From positions 1 to 64,000 of the forward strand of contig CAKQQT010000019.1 of the NCBI GenBank assembly GCA_934271235.1: a stretch of DNA of 64,000 bases, written 5' to 3'. Position 1 is the first letter of the stretch, and each line of letters begins with the position of its first letter. The notes beneath the pieces were generated by a model. That model was not told the origin of the DNA and searched no databases. It worked only from the letters and a program-made list of their open reading frames with translations. The translations under genes were made by a program, and so were the position numbers. Source of the stretch: an uncultured Clostridia bacterium (GTDB lineage: Bacteria; Bacillota; Clostridia; Peptostreptococcales; Anaerovoracaceae). Of the stretch, positions 41,694-50,028 are shown piece after piece.

Positions 41694-42581
41694 TTATTTG
41701 CATAATCTCTTTGCGACTTCATTGGAAAGTCTTGCAAATTCCTCCAAATCCAAGGATTCGGCTCTTCTTCCCGGATCAATATCCGCCCCCTCGAGAGCCT
41801 CCTTTACAATTTCTTTCGTGATGTTTTCCACTCCCATCAGGGCGTTGGAAAGTGTTTTTCTCCGTTGTCCGAATCCGGCTTTGACGCAGCGGAAGAACAT
41901 TTCTTTATCTGTCAGCTCTACCGGCGCTTCTTTGCGCATATCCAGACGCAGGACTGCCGAATCGACTTTCGGCTGCGGCACGAAACAGCCCGCCGGTACG
42001 TTCACGACATTCTCCGCGGTGCAGTAGTACTGTACGGCGACCGAAAGCGCCCCGTACGCTTTGGTACCCGGAAGCGCGCGCATACGGTCCGCGACCTCTT
42101 TCTGCATCATAACGGTGATGCTGTCCGCGTGAACGCCGTCTTCCAGCAGCTTCATAATGATCGGCGTGGTGATGTAGTACGGCAGATTGCCGATGACGCG
42201 CACGTTGGCAATCGGGCTGCCTGCGGCTTCTGCCTCTGCTTTTTTCGTTTCGATCAAAGTATTGAGATCGGTCTTCAGGATGTCCTGATTGATGACCTCG
42301 ACATTCTCCGCGTCCCGCAGAGTCTCCCCGAGGATCGGGATGAGGTTTTGGTCGATCTCTACCGCGATGACCTTTTGCGCGATCTGCGCGGCCTCCCAGG
42401 TCAGCACGCCGATGCCGGGTCCGATCTCGATGACCAGATCCTGCGGTCCGATGGCCGCGCCCTCGATGATCGCATCGATGATATTTTTATCGGTCAGGAA
42501 GTTCTGTCCCAGACTTTTGGACAGTCGAAACCCGTACTTCTCTTTAATCGCCCGAATGGTCGATGGTGCGTAAAGCTTCAT
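41694..42581 (-). CDS. rsmA: 16S rRNA dimethyladenosine transferase
   Basis: 295 residues. The adenosyl-methionine motif VIEIGPGIGVLTWEAAQIAQ and the catalytic NLPYYITTPIIMKLLED are present, with PKVDSAVLRL later and a helical C-terminus. RsmA (KsgA) methylates two adjacent adenines near the 3' end of 16S rRNA. The ATG at 42581 follows GAGGAATTTT and overlaps the rnmV gene end by 38 bp; the order rnmV-rsmA is conserved in Firmicutes. Confidence 0.95.
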   Translation of the reverse strand: MKLYAPSTIRAIKEKYGFRLSKSLGQNFLTDKNIIDAIIEGAAIGPQDLVIEIGPGIGVLTWEAAQIAQKVIAVEIDQNLIPILGETLRDAENVEVINQDILKTDLNTLIETKKAEAEAAGSPIANVRVIGNLPYYITTPIIMKLLEDGVHADSITVMMQKEVADRMRALPGTKAYGALSVAVQYYCTAENVVNVPAGCFVPQPKVDSAVLRLDMRKEAPVELTDKEMFFRCVKAGFGQRRKTLSNALMGVENITKEIVKEALEGADIDPGRRAESLDLEEFARLSNEVAKRLCK

Positions 42582-43122
42582 AAAATTCCTCTTTCTTGAT
42601 TGCAAATTGATTCAGTTTCCCGCACAGACCTCTTGCGTTTGCGTAACCGATGCCGAGAACTTGTCCCAGTTTTTCGCGCCGCAGCTTTGCGTCGGCGCTG
42701 CCGGTCAGTCCGGCTGCGAACAGATCTGCCGCGGTATACAAAACATCCGGCTCTCCGTCCTCGCCGCTTTCCTGCCGAAACGTTGCGTGTGCTTTGCGGA
42801 TCGCTTCCAGAATGGCCGCAGGCTCCGCGTTCTCAATGCCGATATCGCCCTTTTTCTGCGCGTATTTCCGCGAAAGGAACGCCTGCTTGGCCTGCGGGAA
42901 TTTCTTTGTCAGCCGCCTGCGGATCTCCTCTCCGGAATAGTCCGGATCGGTAAAGATGATGATGCCTTTTTCCTGATAGGCTTTTTCAAGCAGCTCCCAG
43001 GTCTTGCGCTGTATGCCGAAGCCGTGTGTTTCGATCGTCAGGCCGTCGATCGCGCGTTTGACTGCCGCGGTATCGTCCCTGCCCTCTACGACGATCACCT
43101 CGTTAATTTTTGCTTTTTCCAT
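42544..43122 (-). CDS. rnmV: Ribonuclease M5
   Basis: 192 residues. The Toprim motif IVVEGRDDTAAVKRAI (near residue 8) and FTDPDYSGEEIRRRL (near 57) identify RNase M5, which matures 5S rRNA. The ATG at 43120-43122 is preferred since it gives the family N-terminus; AAAGGA is 11 nt upstream. It overlaps the divIC-like gene end by 20 bp and the rsmA start by 38 bp. Confidence 0.93.
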   Translation of the reverse strand: MEKAKINEVIVVEGRDDTAAVKRAIDGLTIETHGFGIQRKTWELLEKAYQEKGIIIFTDPDYSGEEIRRRLTKKFPQAKQAFLSRKYAQKKGDIGIENAEPAAILEAIRKAHATFRQESGEDGEPDVLYTAADLFAAGLTGSADAKLRREKLGQVLGIGYANARGLCGKLNQFAIKKEEFYEALRTIDHSGD

Positions 43123-43579
43123 CTGTACTGCTGTCCTTTGTGTCCTTGCTGTCTGTTGTATCTTTTGTTTTGTCTGCCTCAGCGGTTTCATCGAACGCAA
43201 ACAAGAGCTCCTGCGGCTTTACCAGCTTCAGCTCCCGCCGTGCCTGATTTTCGATGTATTCGGGCAGTTTTACGTTTTCAAATTCCATTTCGAGCGTTTC
43301 TTTTTTATGGGTCAGTTCTTCGTTGCGCGCTTCCACATCTTTGTATTCCCCCTGCAGCTGCACGATCTTGACTGCCGACACCACAAAAGACGCTCCGATC
43401 ACGACAACCAGAATGCAGAGCGCCAGCCGCATATAATTGATCTTGACTTTTTTCTTTCGGGTGCCTTCTTTTTTCTGCTTCGCGGCTTCCAGCCGTTCCC
43501 GGCGTCCATCCTGCGCCTGCGGAATATTGATGACCCGATTGTTCTTTTCGAACTCGTGCAGTCTGCTCTTTTTCGCCAT
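43103..43579 (-). CDS. DivIC/FtsB-like septum formation initiator
   Basis: 158 residues. A basic cytoplasmic N-terminus, one membrane segment (LALCILVVVIGASFVVSAV, about 51-70), then a coiled coil (VEARNEELTHKKETLE) and a PEYIENQARRELKLVKPQE motif typical of DivIC. The acidic/Thr-rich tail is unlike usual. It acts in divisome assembly. Position between yabQ and rnmV fits the known order. Confidence 0.9.
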   Translation of the reverse strand: MAKKSRLHEFEKNNRVINIPQAQDGRRERLEAAKQKKEGTRKKKVKINYMRLALCILVVVIGASFVVSAVKIVQLQGEYKDVEARNEELTHKKETLEMEFENVKLPEYIENQARRELKLVKPQELLFAFDETAEADKTKDTTDSKDTKDSSTDGKSKN

Positions 43580-43821
43580 GGAGATCCCTTCTGTCTTTGT
43601 TTGGTCTCAATTTATGATCCGTATCTTGGACCATTGGCCCGGACGCTGAGCGGCTCTGCTGTCGCTGACGCTCCGCAATCACCTTCGCTCGGGCACCTGT
43701 TTTGCATCAGCTCTGTCTGCGGCATTGCCTTGCCCCGTAAAGCGCCACGCGCTGAAGCGCTGCGCTTCTGGCGTGAGGCCTGCCTCGCTTCTGTCTTCGC
43801 TTGCGCTTGCCAATCAGCGGA
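43580..43821 (-). other. 242-bp GC-rich stretch between yabQ and divIC
   Basis: Read on from the yabQ TAG stop, the same frame stays open for about 68 codons, rich in Arg, Lys, Ala and Gln, until a TAA near 43614. It is also rich in short dyads (GCGCAGCGC, GCGCGTGGCGC). It could be a nonsense-cut yabQ tail or structured spacer; no independent gene is seen. Confidence 0.4.
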
Positions 43822-44127
43822 CTAGGGCTTCAACTCGCTGTGCAAAGACATTGTACCACAAAATATTTTTTTGTACAACAGCAGTCCCATGACAAATGCG
43901 CAAAAGCTCAAAAAAGTCAGCTTTCCATGGTCGCAGCGATACAGGAATTCTCCGCTCATCACGCCGATGCAGGCAAACGCAAACAGTTCTGCCAGCCATC
44001 GTTTCCAACTGCGCAGTCCGTGGATCCCGATAAAACTTTCAAAGACATCATACACCAATCCCGCGGCGATCCCGCCTGCACCCATGACGCCCATGATCAA
44101 AAGCTGGGCTTTCAGCAGTTCACTCAT
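43822..44127 (-). CDS. yabQ: Spore cortex biosynthesis protein YabQ
   Basis: 101 residues, four hydrophobic segments: GAGGIAAGLVYDVFESFI begins the match, followed by ELFAFACIGVMSGEFLY. YabQ sits in the membrane of the forming spore and is needed for cortex synthesis. The ATG at 44127 overlaps the yabP stop; GGAAG is near. Homologues usually have a longer basic tail; here a TAG comes first and the following frame remains open. Confidence 0.85.
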   Translation of the reverse strand: MSELLKAQLLIMGVMGAGGIAAGLVYDVFESFIGIHGLRSWKRWLAELFAFACIGVMSGEFLYRCDHGKLTFLSFCAFVMGLLLYKKIFCGTMSLHSELKP

Positions 44128-44395
44128 GCTTCCATTTTCCCGTCCACGCCTTGAACCGCTTGCCGCCCTTGCGCAGCTTCGGCTCCACGTAGGCAAAGGA
44201 ACCGATCCGTCCGGTCACCACCAGCACGCCCTCTGCCAGATCCAGTTTTTCGATATGCAGTCCCTCGCCGGTGATCTCCACCGCGCCCTCGTTCAAATTC
44301 GCCCACAGCGTTTCCTCGTCAAACGCGTCGACATCGACCACCTGACTGATCGTCATTTTGCTGCGGTTTTCCAGTATAAGACTTTGATGTTCCAT
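44120..44395 (-). CDS. yabP: Sporulation protein YabP
   Basis: 91 residues: HQSLILENRSKMTISQVVDV opens and LDLAEGVLVVTGRIGSFAYV follows, matching YabP/YqfC. It partners with YabQ. The ATG at 44395 follows GGGGGAAAGAGG, and an ATG 57 bp upstream is unlikely. Together with yabQ it implies a sporulation programme, at least ancestrally. Confidence 0.92.
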   Translation of the reverse strand: MEHQSLILENRSKMTISQVVDVDAFDEETLWANLNEGAVEITGEGLHIEKLDLAEGVLVVTGRIGSFAYVEPKLRKGGKRFKAWTGKWKHE

Positions 44396-44514
44396 CCTCT
44401 TTCCCCCTCGTGCTGTCTTTGCTTCATTATATTTTCCCGGGAAAACATTCATGCGCGCTTTTTTCGCAAAGCCTTAGAGGATCGGCCTACTTAAAATAGA
44501 AAAGTGTAATAAAA

Positions 44515-44614
44515 TGCAAAAATCTATTGCAGAATATCAAATCTGGTTGTTTTCTTTTTCTTTTCCGGGTATAATAGAATAGAAAAATGTTGTTAGATGC
44601 AAAAATCGATTGCA
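44515..44614 (+). promoter_or_regulatory. Two TGCAA-N7-TTGCA operators around the ATPase promoter
   Basis: TGCAAAAATCTATTGCA (44515-44531) and TGCAAAAATCGATTGCA (44598-44614) are 83 bp apart, each preceded by TAGAAAA(A/G)TGT. A promoter TTGTTT-17-TATAAT (44547-44575) lies between them. The second site covers the ribosome-binding region of the gene. Confidence 0.72.
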
Positions 44615-44628
44615 AAGGAGAACAGCCT

Positions 44629-45924
44629 ATGGAAATCCGCCGCGACTTTTATTTAGAGAAATTGATAAAGAGAAAACACAATGGCCTGATCAAGGTCATT
44701 ACCGGTATCCGCCGATGCGGCAAGTCGTATCTGCTGAACAACCTTTTCTATCACCATCTACTAGACTCGGGAATCGATCCGGACCATATCATCCGCTTTG
44801 CTTTCGACTCCGCAGAAGACCTTTTCCTGATCGGGGAAAGTCTGATCCGGATTGAAAAAGAAAAACGCGGTGTCGATCCGGAAAAATTCATGGCCTATAT
44901 ACGCTCTCAAATCACTGACGATAAAATGTATTATCTGCTTCTGGATGAAATTCAAATGATGGATTGTTTTGAAGCCGTCCTGAATGGGTATCTCCGCAGA
45001 GAAAATCTGGATATCTACGTGACCGGAAGCAATGCAAAACTCCTGTCCAAGGATATCGCCACCGAGTTTGCGGGCCGCGGAGATGAAGTTCCTATGTATC
45101 CGCTGAGTTTTGCGGAATTCATGTCTGTTTATCAAGGCGATCCATATAGAGGATTGCCCGAATATATGCTTTATGGAGGGATCCCTATCGTTGTGCTCCG
45201 CGAAGACGCCGCGGATAAAGCCGCCATGTTGGAGAATCTGTTCCGCGAAATTTATATTCGTGATATTACGCAGCGTAATCGTGTAAAAAATGTCGGAGAA
45301 TTGGAAGATCTTTTGAATATTCTCTCTTCCGGGATCGGTTCTCTGACGAATCCAGAGAAATTAAAGAACACCTTCAAAACACGGAAGAAGTCGAAAATCA
45401 CATCTGCCACCATAAAAAAATATCTCGGGTATTTCGAAGATTCTTTTTTAATCTCTTCTGCGCAGCGTTATGACATCAAAGGCAAGGCGTATATTGAAAC
45501 TCCGAAGAAATACTATTTCTCCGACCTGGGTCTTCGCAATGCAAGGATCAACTTCCGTCAGTTTGAGCAAACTCACGCTATGGAAAATGTGATCTACAAT
45601 GAGCTTTGCAGGAGAGGGTATCGTGTGGATGTCGGTGTTGTTCCCGTCTCCGAAAAAGATACGAACGGTAAAACGGTTCGCAAGCAGTTGGAAGTTGATT
45701 TTGTCTGCAATCTTGGTTCTGCGAGATATTATATCCAATCGGCCTATTCCTTGCCGGATGAAGCGAAGCGGACACAGGAGATCCGGCCGTTTCGAAAGAT
45801 CGACGACTCCTTTAAGAAGATCGTGGTCACGAAGGATATTGTTCCGCCGTATTATGATGAATACGGGATCTTGACCATCAATATTTATGATTTTCTGCTT
45901 GATCCGAAATGCCTTGAAAAGTAG
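44629..45924 (+). CDS. AAA-type ATPase with DUF4143 C-terminal domain
   Basis: About 431 residues. Walker A is GIRRCGKSY near residue 28, Walker B is YYLLLDEIQMMD near 102, followed by VTGSNAKLLS and, late, KQLEVDFVCNLG with the nuclease-like core. It is a full-length relative of the genes at 4017 and 6875 but distant from both. It faces the opposite way to its neighbours and has its own promoter with duplicated operators. Role unknown. Confidence 0.9.
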   Translation: MEIRRDFYLEKLIKRKHNGLIKVITGIRRCGKSYLLNNLFYHHLLDSGIDPDHIIRFAFDSAEDLFLIGESLIRIEKEKRGVDPEKFMAYIRSQITDDKMYYLLLDEIQMMDCFEAVLNGYLRRENLDIYVTGSNAKLLSKDIATEFAGRGDEVPMYPLSFAEFMSVYQGDPYRGLPEYMLYGGIPIVVLREDAADKAAMLENLFREIYIRDITQRNRVKNVGELEDLLNILSSGIGSLTNPEKLKNTFKTRKKSKITSATIKKYLGYFEDSFLISSAQRYDIKGKAYIETPKKYYFSDLGLRNARINFRQFEQTHAMENVIYNELCRRGYRVDVGVVPVSEKDTNGKTVRKQLEVDFVCNLGSARYYIQSAYSLPDEAKRTQEIRPFRKIDDSFKKIVVTKDIVPPYYDEYGILTINIYDFLLDPKCLEK

Positions 45925-45943
45925 GACGTCCCTCATCGATCGA

Positions 45944-46138
45944 TCAGTGTGCGAGGACTGCGATCGCGCAGGGGCTCCTGCCCTCACACAGGATGTAACT
46001 TGCATCCGTGTACCCGGCATCGGCAAAAAAGCGCCGATAGGTATCCGGCGTAAATTCTCGCTTGAAATCCGCGCCCGCCTTTCCGATCGCATCCGAAACG
46101 CTGTTGGTCTTGCCGCGCTTGGTTTGGTTCATAGCAGG
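45944..46138 (-). pseudogene. Remnant of a methyltransferase C-terminus
   Basis: About 60 codons matching the end of a class I methyltransferase-like protein: SVSDAIGKAGADFKREFTP, then TYRRFFADAGYTDASY and EGRSPCAIAVL. It has no start of its own, and the adenosyl-methionine motifs are absent. The remnant is fused out of frame to an alpha/beta-hydrolase fragment at about 46138. Confidence 0.7.
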
Positions 46139-46568
46139 TGCTGACATTTCCGCCGCCGTACAGTTCGATCATCCGCCGGTAATATTCGTATACCATATCG
46201 TAAGTTTCCGTAATGCAATGTTCCGTGCAGAGCGGATAAAACGGAAACCAAACGTCGCAGCCTGTTTCGCGGCAGAGCTTTCGCATCACAGGCAGGTCTC
46301 CCTTATCCGGTCCGATGACCATGCCGCCGCCGAAGAAGTAAAGGATCGCCCGTTCGGACGGTTCCGGCCTTTCGCGGACGATCAGGCACGGAAATCCGTT
46401 GACATCGATCATCTCATAATGCGCCTTATGGTCTTTCGGCGTAAAAACGCCGCGGCTGCGGTTCTGCTTTTCGATGACCTTCCGGATCTTATCTTCCGAC
46501 AGCCGAAATGCTTTTTTGGTGCCGGAAATCTTATATGCGCTGCGTAATAATAAAGCAAAAATACTCAT
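46139..46568 (-). pseudogene. Truncated alpha/beta hydrolase
   Basis: The N-terminal 143 residues or so of an alpha/beta hydrolase of the lipase/esterase type: ERAILYFFGGGMVIGPDKGD holds the oxyanion-hole strand (usually HGGG), and WFPFYPLCTEHCITETYDM follows. The protein is cut at YGGGNVS, just before the nucleophile elbow GxSxG, and then runs on out of frame through the methyltransferase remnant to a stop at 45984. It cannot be catalytic. The gene start has a proper AAAGGAGG site, so it may still be translated. Confidence 0.8.
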
Positions 46569-46716
46569 CCTTCTGCCTCCTTTGGTTAGCAAAAGCTAAC
46601 TCTTAAGCTTTCGAAAAGCTGCTTCCCAGCAGCCTTTCTTTTGCTTTGTTTCAAATCTCTTTCAGTTGGATTATAGCACTGCACGCTTCTTATTTCAAGA
46701 TAAAAGCGTCTGCATT

Positions 46717-48312
46717 TTAATTTAAAAATTCCGGAACCCGTCTGGTGCCGCCGCTGCGGCGGGCAGGCCGCCGTAAGATCGGCGATCTCGGATTCTGTTT
46801 TTTGATCTCGGCGTACAGCGCCTGTTCAAAATCGGAAATTTCAAGATTGATACCATGTTCATCCCGCAAAACGATAAAGACCGAAAGCGCATCCTCCTGA
46901 AAATCCGGGAGCCATACTGTCGTCAGTTCTGTCAGGGAGATACACTCCGGCTCGAAATTTTCCCATTCCTCGCGGCAGTCCGCGAGCGCTGCCTGCCGAC
47001 TGCTCCAGATCGGCACGCCTTCTTCGTTTCCCGACCGAAGCGTAACATAGCCGTCATCGTCATGCACGAACCAGACCTCATCCTTGCGGACGATCTCCTC
47101 TAAGAATGTCAGCAATTCTCCGTCCTCATCAAACAACAGATCTTCGAGGATCACGCCCTGCGCTTTCGCTTCTTCGCACAGTACGGTCTCCAGATAAGTC
47201 GGGTTCATCTCCATCATCTTGCCGCTGTCCGTACAGAACACAATGGCCGCCCCGGCTTCTGTGAAATACGGGATCCAATGGAACACAAATTCCGAGAGCG
47301 CGATCTCCTGCGTCTGATTCTCGCTCCAACCCCCGGTGCATTCCGCTGCCGCGGCAGCTTCACTCGTCCAGAACGGAACCCGTTCTTCCCCATTTTCGTC
47401 GACGATGACCGCAAATACATCATCTTCCAGCAACGTCCAGAGCTTTCGCTGCGCGACGATCTTTTGTATGAACGCGTAACTCAATTCCGCGCGTGCGTCG
47501 TCTTCTTTCTGCTCTTCCGATAACTCGTCCCACGCAAAGCCGCGTTCCTGCGCGCCCTTGCGCAGATCCGCTTCCAGTTCTTCAAAGGATACGACGATCC
47601 CCTCCTCCGCGTGCGCATCAACGACGGCGCCGTCGACTTCCTCGATAAATTCCGGAAGGATATCCTCCGAAAATTCGCTCAGCCGCACGACCATCGCCTC
47701 GTAGTCCTTCCAGATCTCGCCGCGCTCCCGCTCGGCGTCTTCCGCGGAAGCCCAGAGCAGAATGCGCTCCTCTTTTTCACCGTCTGCGTTCTCACTTAGA
47801 AAAATCGGCGTCTCGGCATCATGAAACAGCATCCAAAGCTCTCGTTTGTCCAGTACCCGCTCGATGAATCCCCGGTATTGCTGCCCGTCACGTGCAGCCT
47901 TTGAAGGATCGACTTCTTCCGCCGGTACATTCTGCCGCTTCAGTTCCAATCGCAGGGACGCCTCCACCATGGACGCGGTGCGCGGCAGGTAGCCTTCTTC
48001 ATCCGGCGTGCAGTAGATCCAGATATGATTTTCCTTAAAATATTGGAGATAGCCGCCCAGCAAGTCTTCGAGCGGGATCTTGCTGATCGCGGCGTCATCC
48101 AAGTTGCCGACGCGTCGTCCGATCTCGGCAGCGGCTTCGCTTTCCCAAAGCGGGATCGCAGAGCCGCCCATCGCCATATTGGCAAGGATAAAACTGTCGT
48201 CCTGTTCCAAGGTCCAAACCGCGCGGCGGCGGACAACCTCTTCGATAAAATTCCGATATCTCTGCGGGACCTTTTTCTGCAAGGAAAAAAAATCCTGTAC
48301 TTTTTCCAGCAT
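46717..48312 (-). CDS. Protein of four DUF2750-like repeats
   Basis: 531 residues built from four copies of a unit of about 110 residues, beginning near residues 18, 150, 265 and 405. Each unit has the order FIEEVVRRRAVWTL (helix then a Trp-type strand), a charged loop, (P/L)xWxSxxxAxxE, and a (L/F)xxxWxPxFxE segment, best preserved in VPFWTSEAAAAAEC and in FVFHWIPYFTEAGAA. This matches the DUF2750 pattern. The protein is very acidic except for a basic C-terminal tail (RRPARRSGGTRR). Function unknown. It starts at the base following the neighbour stop, so it is translationally coupled. Confidence 0.7.
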   Translation of the reverse strand: MLEKVQDFFSLQKKVPQRYRNFIEEVVRRRAVWTLEQDDSFILANMAMGGSAIPLWESEAAAEIGRRVGNLDDAAISKIPLEDLLGGYLQYFKENHIWIYCTPDEEGYLPRTASMVEASLRLELKRQNVPAEEVDPSKAARDGQQYRGFIERVLDKRELWMLFHDAETPIFLSENADGEKEERILLWASAEDAERERGEIWKDYEAMVVRLSEFSEDILPEFIEEVDGAVVDAHAEEGIVVSFEELEADLRKGAQERGFAWDELSEEQKEDDARAELSYAFIQKIVAQRKLWTLLEDDVFAVIVDENGEERVPFWTSEAAAAAECTGGWSENQTQEIALSEFVFHWIPYFTEAGAAIVFCTDSGKMMEMNPTYLETVLCEEAKAQGVILEDLLFDEDGELLTFLEEIVRKDEVWFVHDDDGYVTLRSGNEEGVPIWSSRQAALADCREEWENFEPECISLTELTTVWLPDFQEDALSVFIVLRDEHGINLEISDFEQALYAEIKKQNPRSPILRRPARRSGGTRRVPEFLN

Positions 48313-49107
48313 CTAGTGCGTCTCCTTTGTCTCGTCATTCTTTTTGCGGCGGAACGCAAGGACCTTGCCCGGGGTGCGCTTTTTGAGCTCGCGTTTCAGA
48401 TCGCGCCCGAACAGGAACAGATCCGCTCCGATCCCGTTTCCGCTGCCTAAGGAGAGCAGCACATCCGCGTGATCCTCTTCCAGAAGATCCGGGATCCAGT
48501 CTTCCAAAAATTCATCCAGCGGGATCCCATCCGGCTCACATTCCGCCCATTCTTCGCAGCATTCTGCCGCCGCAGCGGCTTCATTTGCCCAGATCGGGAT
48601 CTGGCATTTTCCTTTTAACTCCAGCATCATAAAGGCCTCGCCCTTGTGCAGGATCCAGACTTTATTTTCGCTGATCAGCTCCTTTAGAAACTGCTCATAT
48701 TTTTCATCCGTCTCGGTATCGACTTCCGGTTCCTCTAAAATAACTCCCTGCAGCTTTGCTTCTGCCCGCAGGATCTCTGCTAGATCCGAAACCTCGATGA
48801 TATAGCCTCTGCCGCCGTCAGTTTCATTCCAGCCGAGCGTCACGCCGATAGTTTCCTCTTCCAGAAACGGGATCCAGGAATAGACAAACTCATTCAGAGG
48901 GATCGGTTCGGCGCTGCATCCCTGCCATTCGTCCGTGCTGTTGGCAAGCGCCTCCTGCTCGGACGGCCACAGCGGAAGCTTGTCACCCCAGTTGTCCTCC
49001 GTCAGGACAAATTCCTCGCCGCGGCTCAGATACCAGAGCTTTCCGGTGCGGACGATCGCTTCGATCAAGGATTCAAATCCGGTTTCTTTCTTGTTTTCGT
49101 CATCCAT
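48313..49107 (-). CDS. Protein of two DUF2750-like repeats
   Basis: 264 residues with two repeats of the same unit as the next gene: LIEAIVRTGKLWYLSRGEEF with PLWPSEQEALANSTDEW and FVYSWIPFLEEE, and FLKELISENKVWILHKGEAF with PIWANEAAAAAEC and FLEDWIPDLLEE. A basic tail follows. The gene is preceded by a lipoprotein gene (14 bp) and abuts the four-repeat gene with no gap, giving one operon. Function unknown. Confidence 0.7.
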   Translation of the reverse strand: MDDENKKETGFESLIEAIVRTGKLWYLSRGEEFVLTEDNWGDKLPLWPSEQEALANSTDEWQGCSAEPIPLNEFVYSWIPFLEEETIGVTLGWNETDGGRGYIIEVSDLAEILRAEAKLQGVILEEPEVDTETDEKYEQFLKELISENKVWILHKGEAFMMLELKGKCQIPIWANEAAAAAECCEEWAECEPDGIPLDEFLEDWIPDLLEEDHADVLLSLGSGNGIGADLFLFGRDLKRELKKRTPGKVLAFRRKKNDETKETH

Positions 49108-49121
49108 TTCTTTCCGGCTCC

Positions 49122-49952
49122 TTATTGATAAACTCTGTCACGATCCACATAGATATAGGCGGTCATGCTGCCGTCTTCATACATCGCTCCGTCGACGCTC
49201 AGTTTCACGACTTCGGTATAGCCGTCTCCCTTGATCGTCTTTTCCTCATAAAGACTGTACGCGTATTCGTTTTCCTCCACCTTGCGGAAAACAGTCTTCA
49301 TGGCTTTTTCGACCTTGGACGCTTTGACTTTGATGCCGTAATTGGCTTCGATCTTTTTCAATGCCGCGGCAATGCCGGAAGAGGACACTTCCGAAAAACT
49401 TTCGGATATATAGGATGTATACTGATGATACTGATCTTTACTGCTGCTGTGGTACATACCCGCTTCCGCCATCGCGGCGTTATCGATATCTTCCAGATCC
49501 ACGCTGTTGTCCATCGCCAGCGTGTAGACCTGCTGATCCATTTCTTCTCCTTTGTACTCATCGTATTCGGACGGCGCGACATCAAAGCTTCCGAGTGAGG
49601 ATGCCTTGAGCGCCTTTTCAAACTGGCTTTCCAGCGTGCTGCCCTGCGAAGAGATCTTTGCCCCGTTCAGCTTTTTCACAGAGCCGGACATCCCAAACGC
49701 GGTATCGACAGTAAAGCCGAACTTATAGGCTTCCGTTTCGTCATCATCAGAAGCGGCGTTGTCCGCAAAGCCGTCCGGAATGATCACATCCGGGGTTTCC
49801 TCCTGATCTTCGCCGTCTGTCGGATCCTGTTCCTGTGTGATATCCGTCGGATCATCGTTCGTATCCGCCGGCTGGCTGCTGCAGGCGAACATGCTGAAAC
49901 TCATGATAAAAATCATGCACAGAACCAGAAATTTTTTTGAAAAATTATTCAT
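49122..49952 (-). CDS. Predicted lipoprotein
   Basis: 276 residues. A signal peptide (NNFSKKFLVLCMIFIMSFS) ends in a lipobox SMFAC, so Cys24 should carry lipid. An acidic, Thr/Asp-rich linker (about 27-70) precedes a globular region without recognised family. The ATG at 49952 follows GTGAGG. It is the first gene of the operon with the DUF2750-like proteins. Confidence 0.83.
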   Translation of the reverse strand: MNNFSKKFLVLCMIFIMSFSMFACSSQPADTNDDPTDITQEQDPTDGEDQEETPDVIIPDGFADNAASDDDETEAYKFGFTVDTAFGMSGSVKKLNGAKISSQGSTLESQFEKALKASSLGSFDVAPSEYDEYKGEEMDQQVYTLAMDNSVDLEDIDNAAMAEAGMYHSSSKDQYHQYTSYISESFSEVSSSGIAAALKKIEANYGIKVKASKVEKAMKTVFRKVEENEYAYSLYEEKTIKGDGYTEVVKLSVDGAMYEDGSMTAYIYVDRDRVYQ

Positions 49953-50028
49953 CTTGGTGTTCCTCACTTCTTCTTTTTTCATTATCATACACGATCTCGG
50001 TGAATTCCTTGTGAAAATCCTGTTTCAT

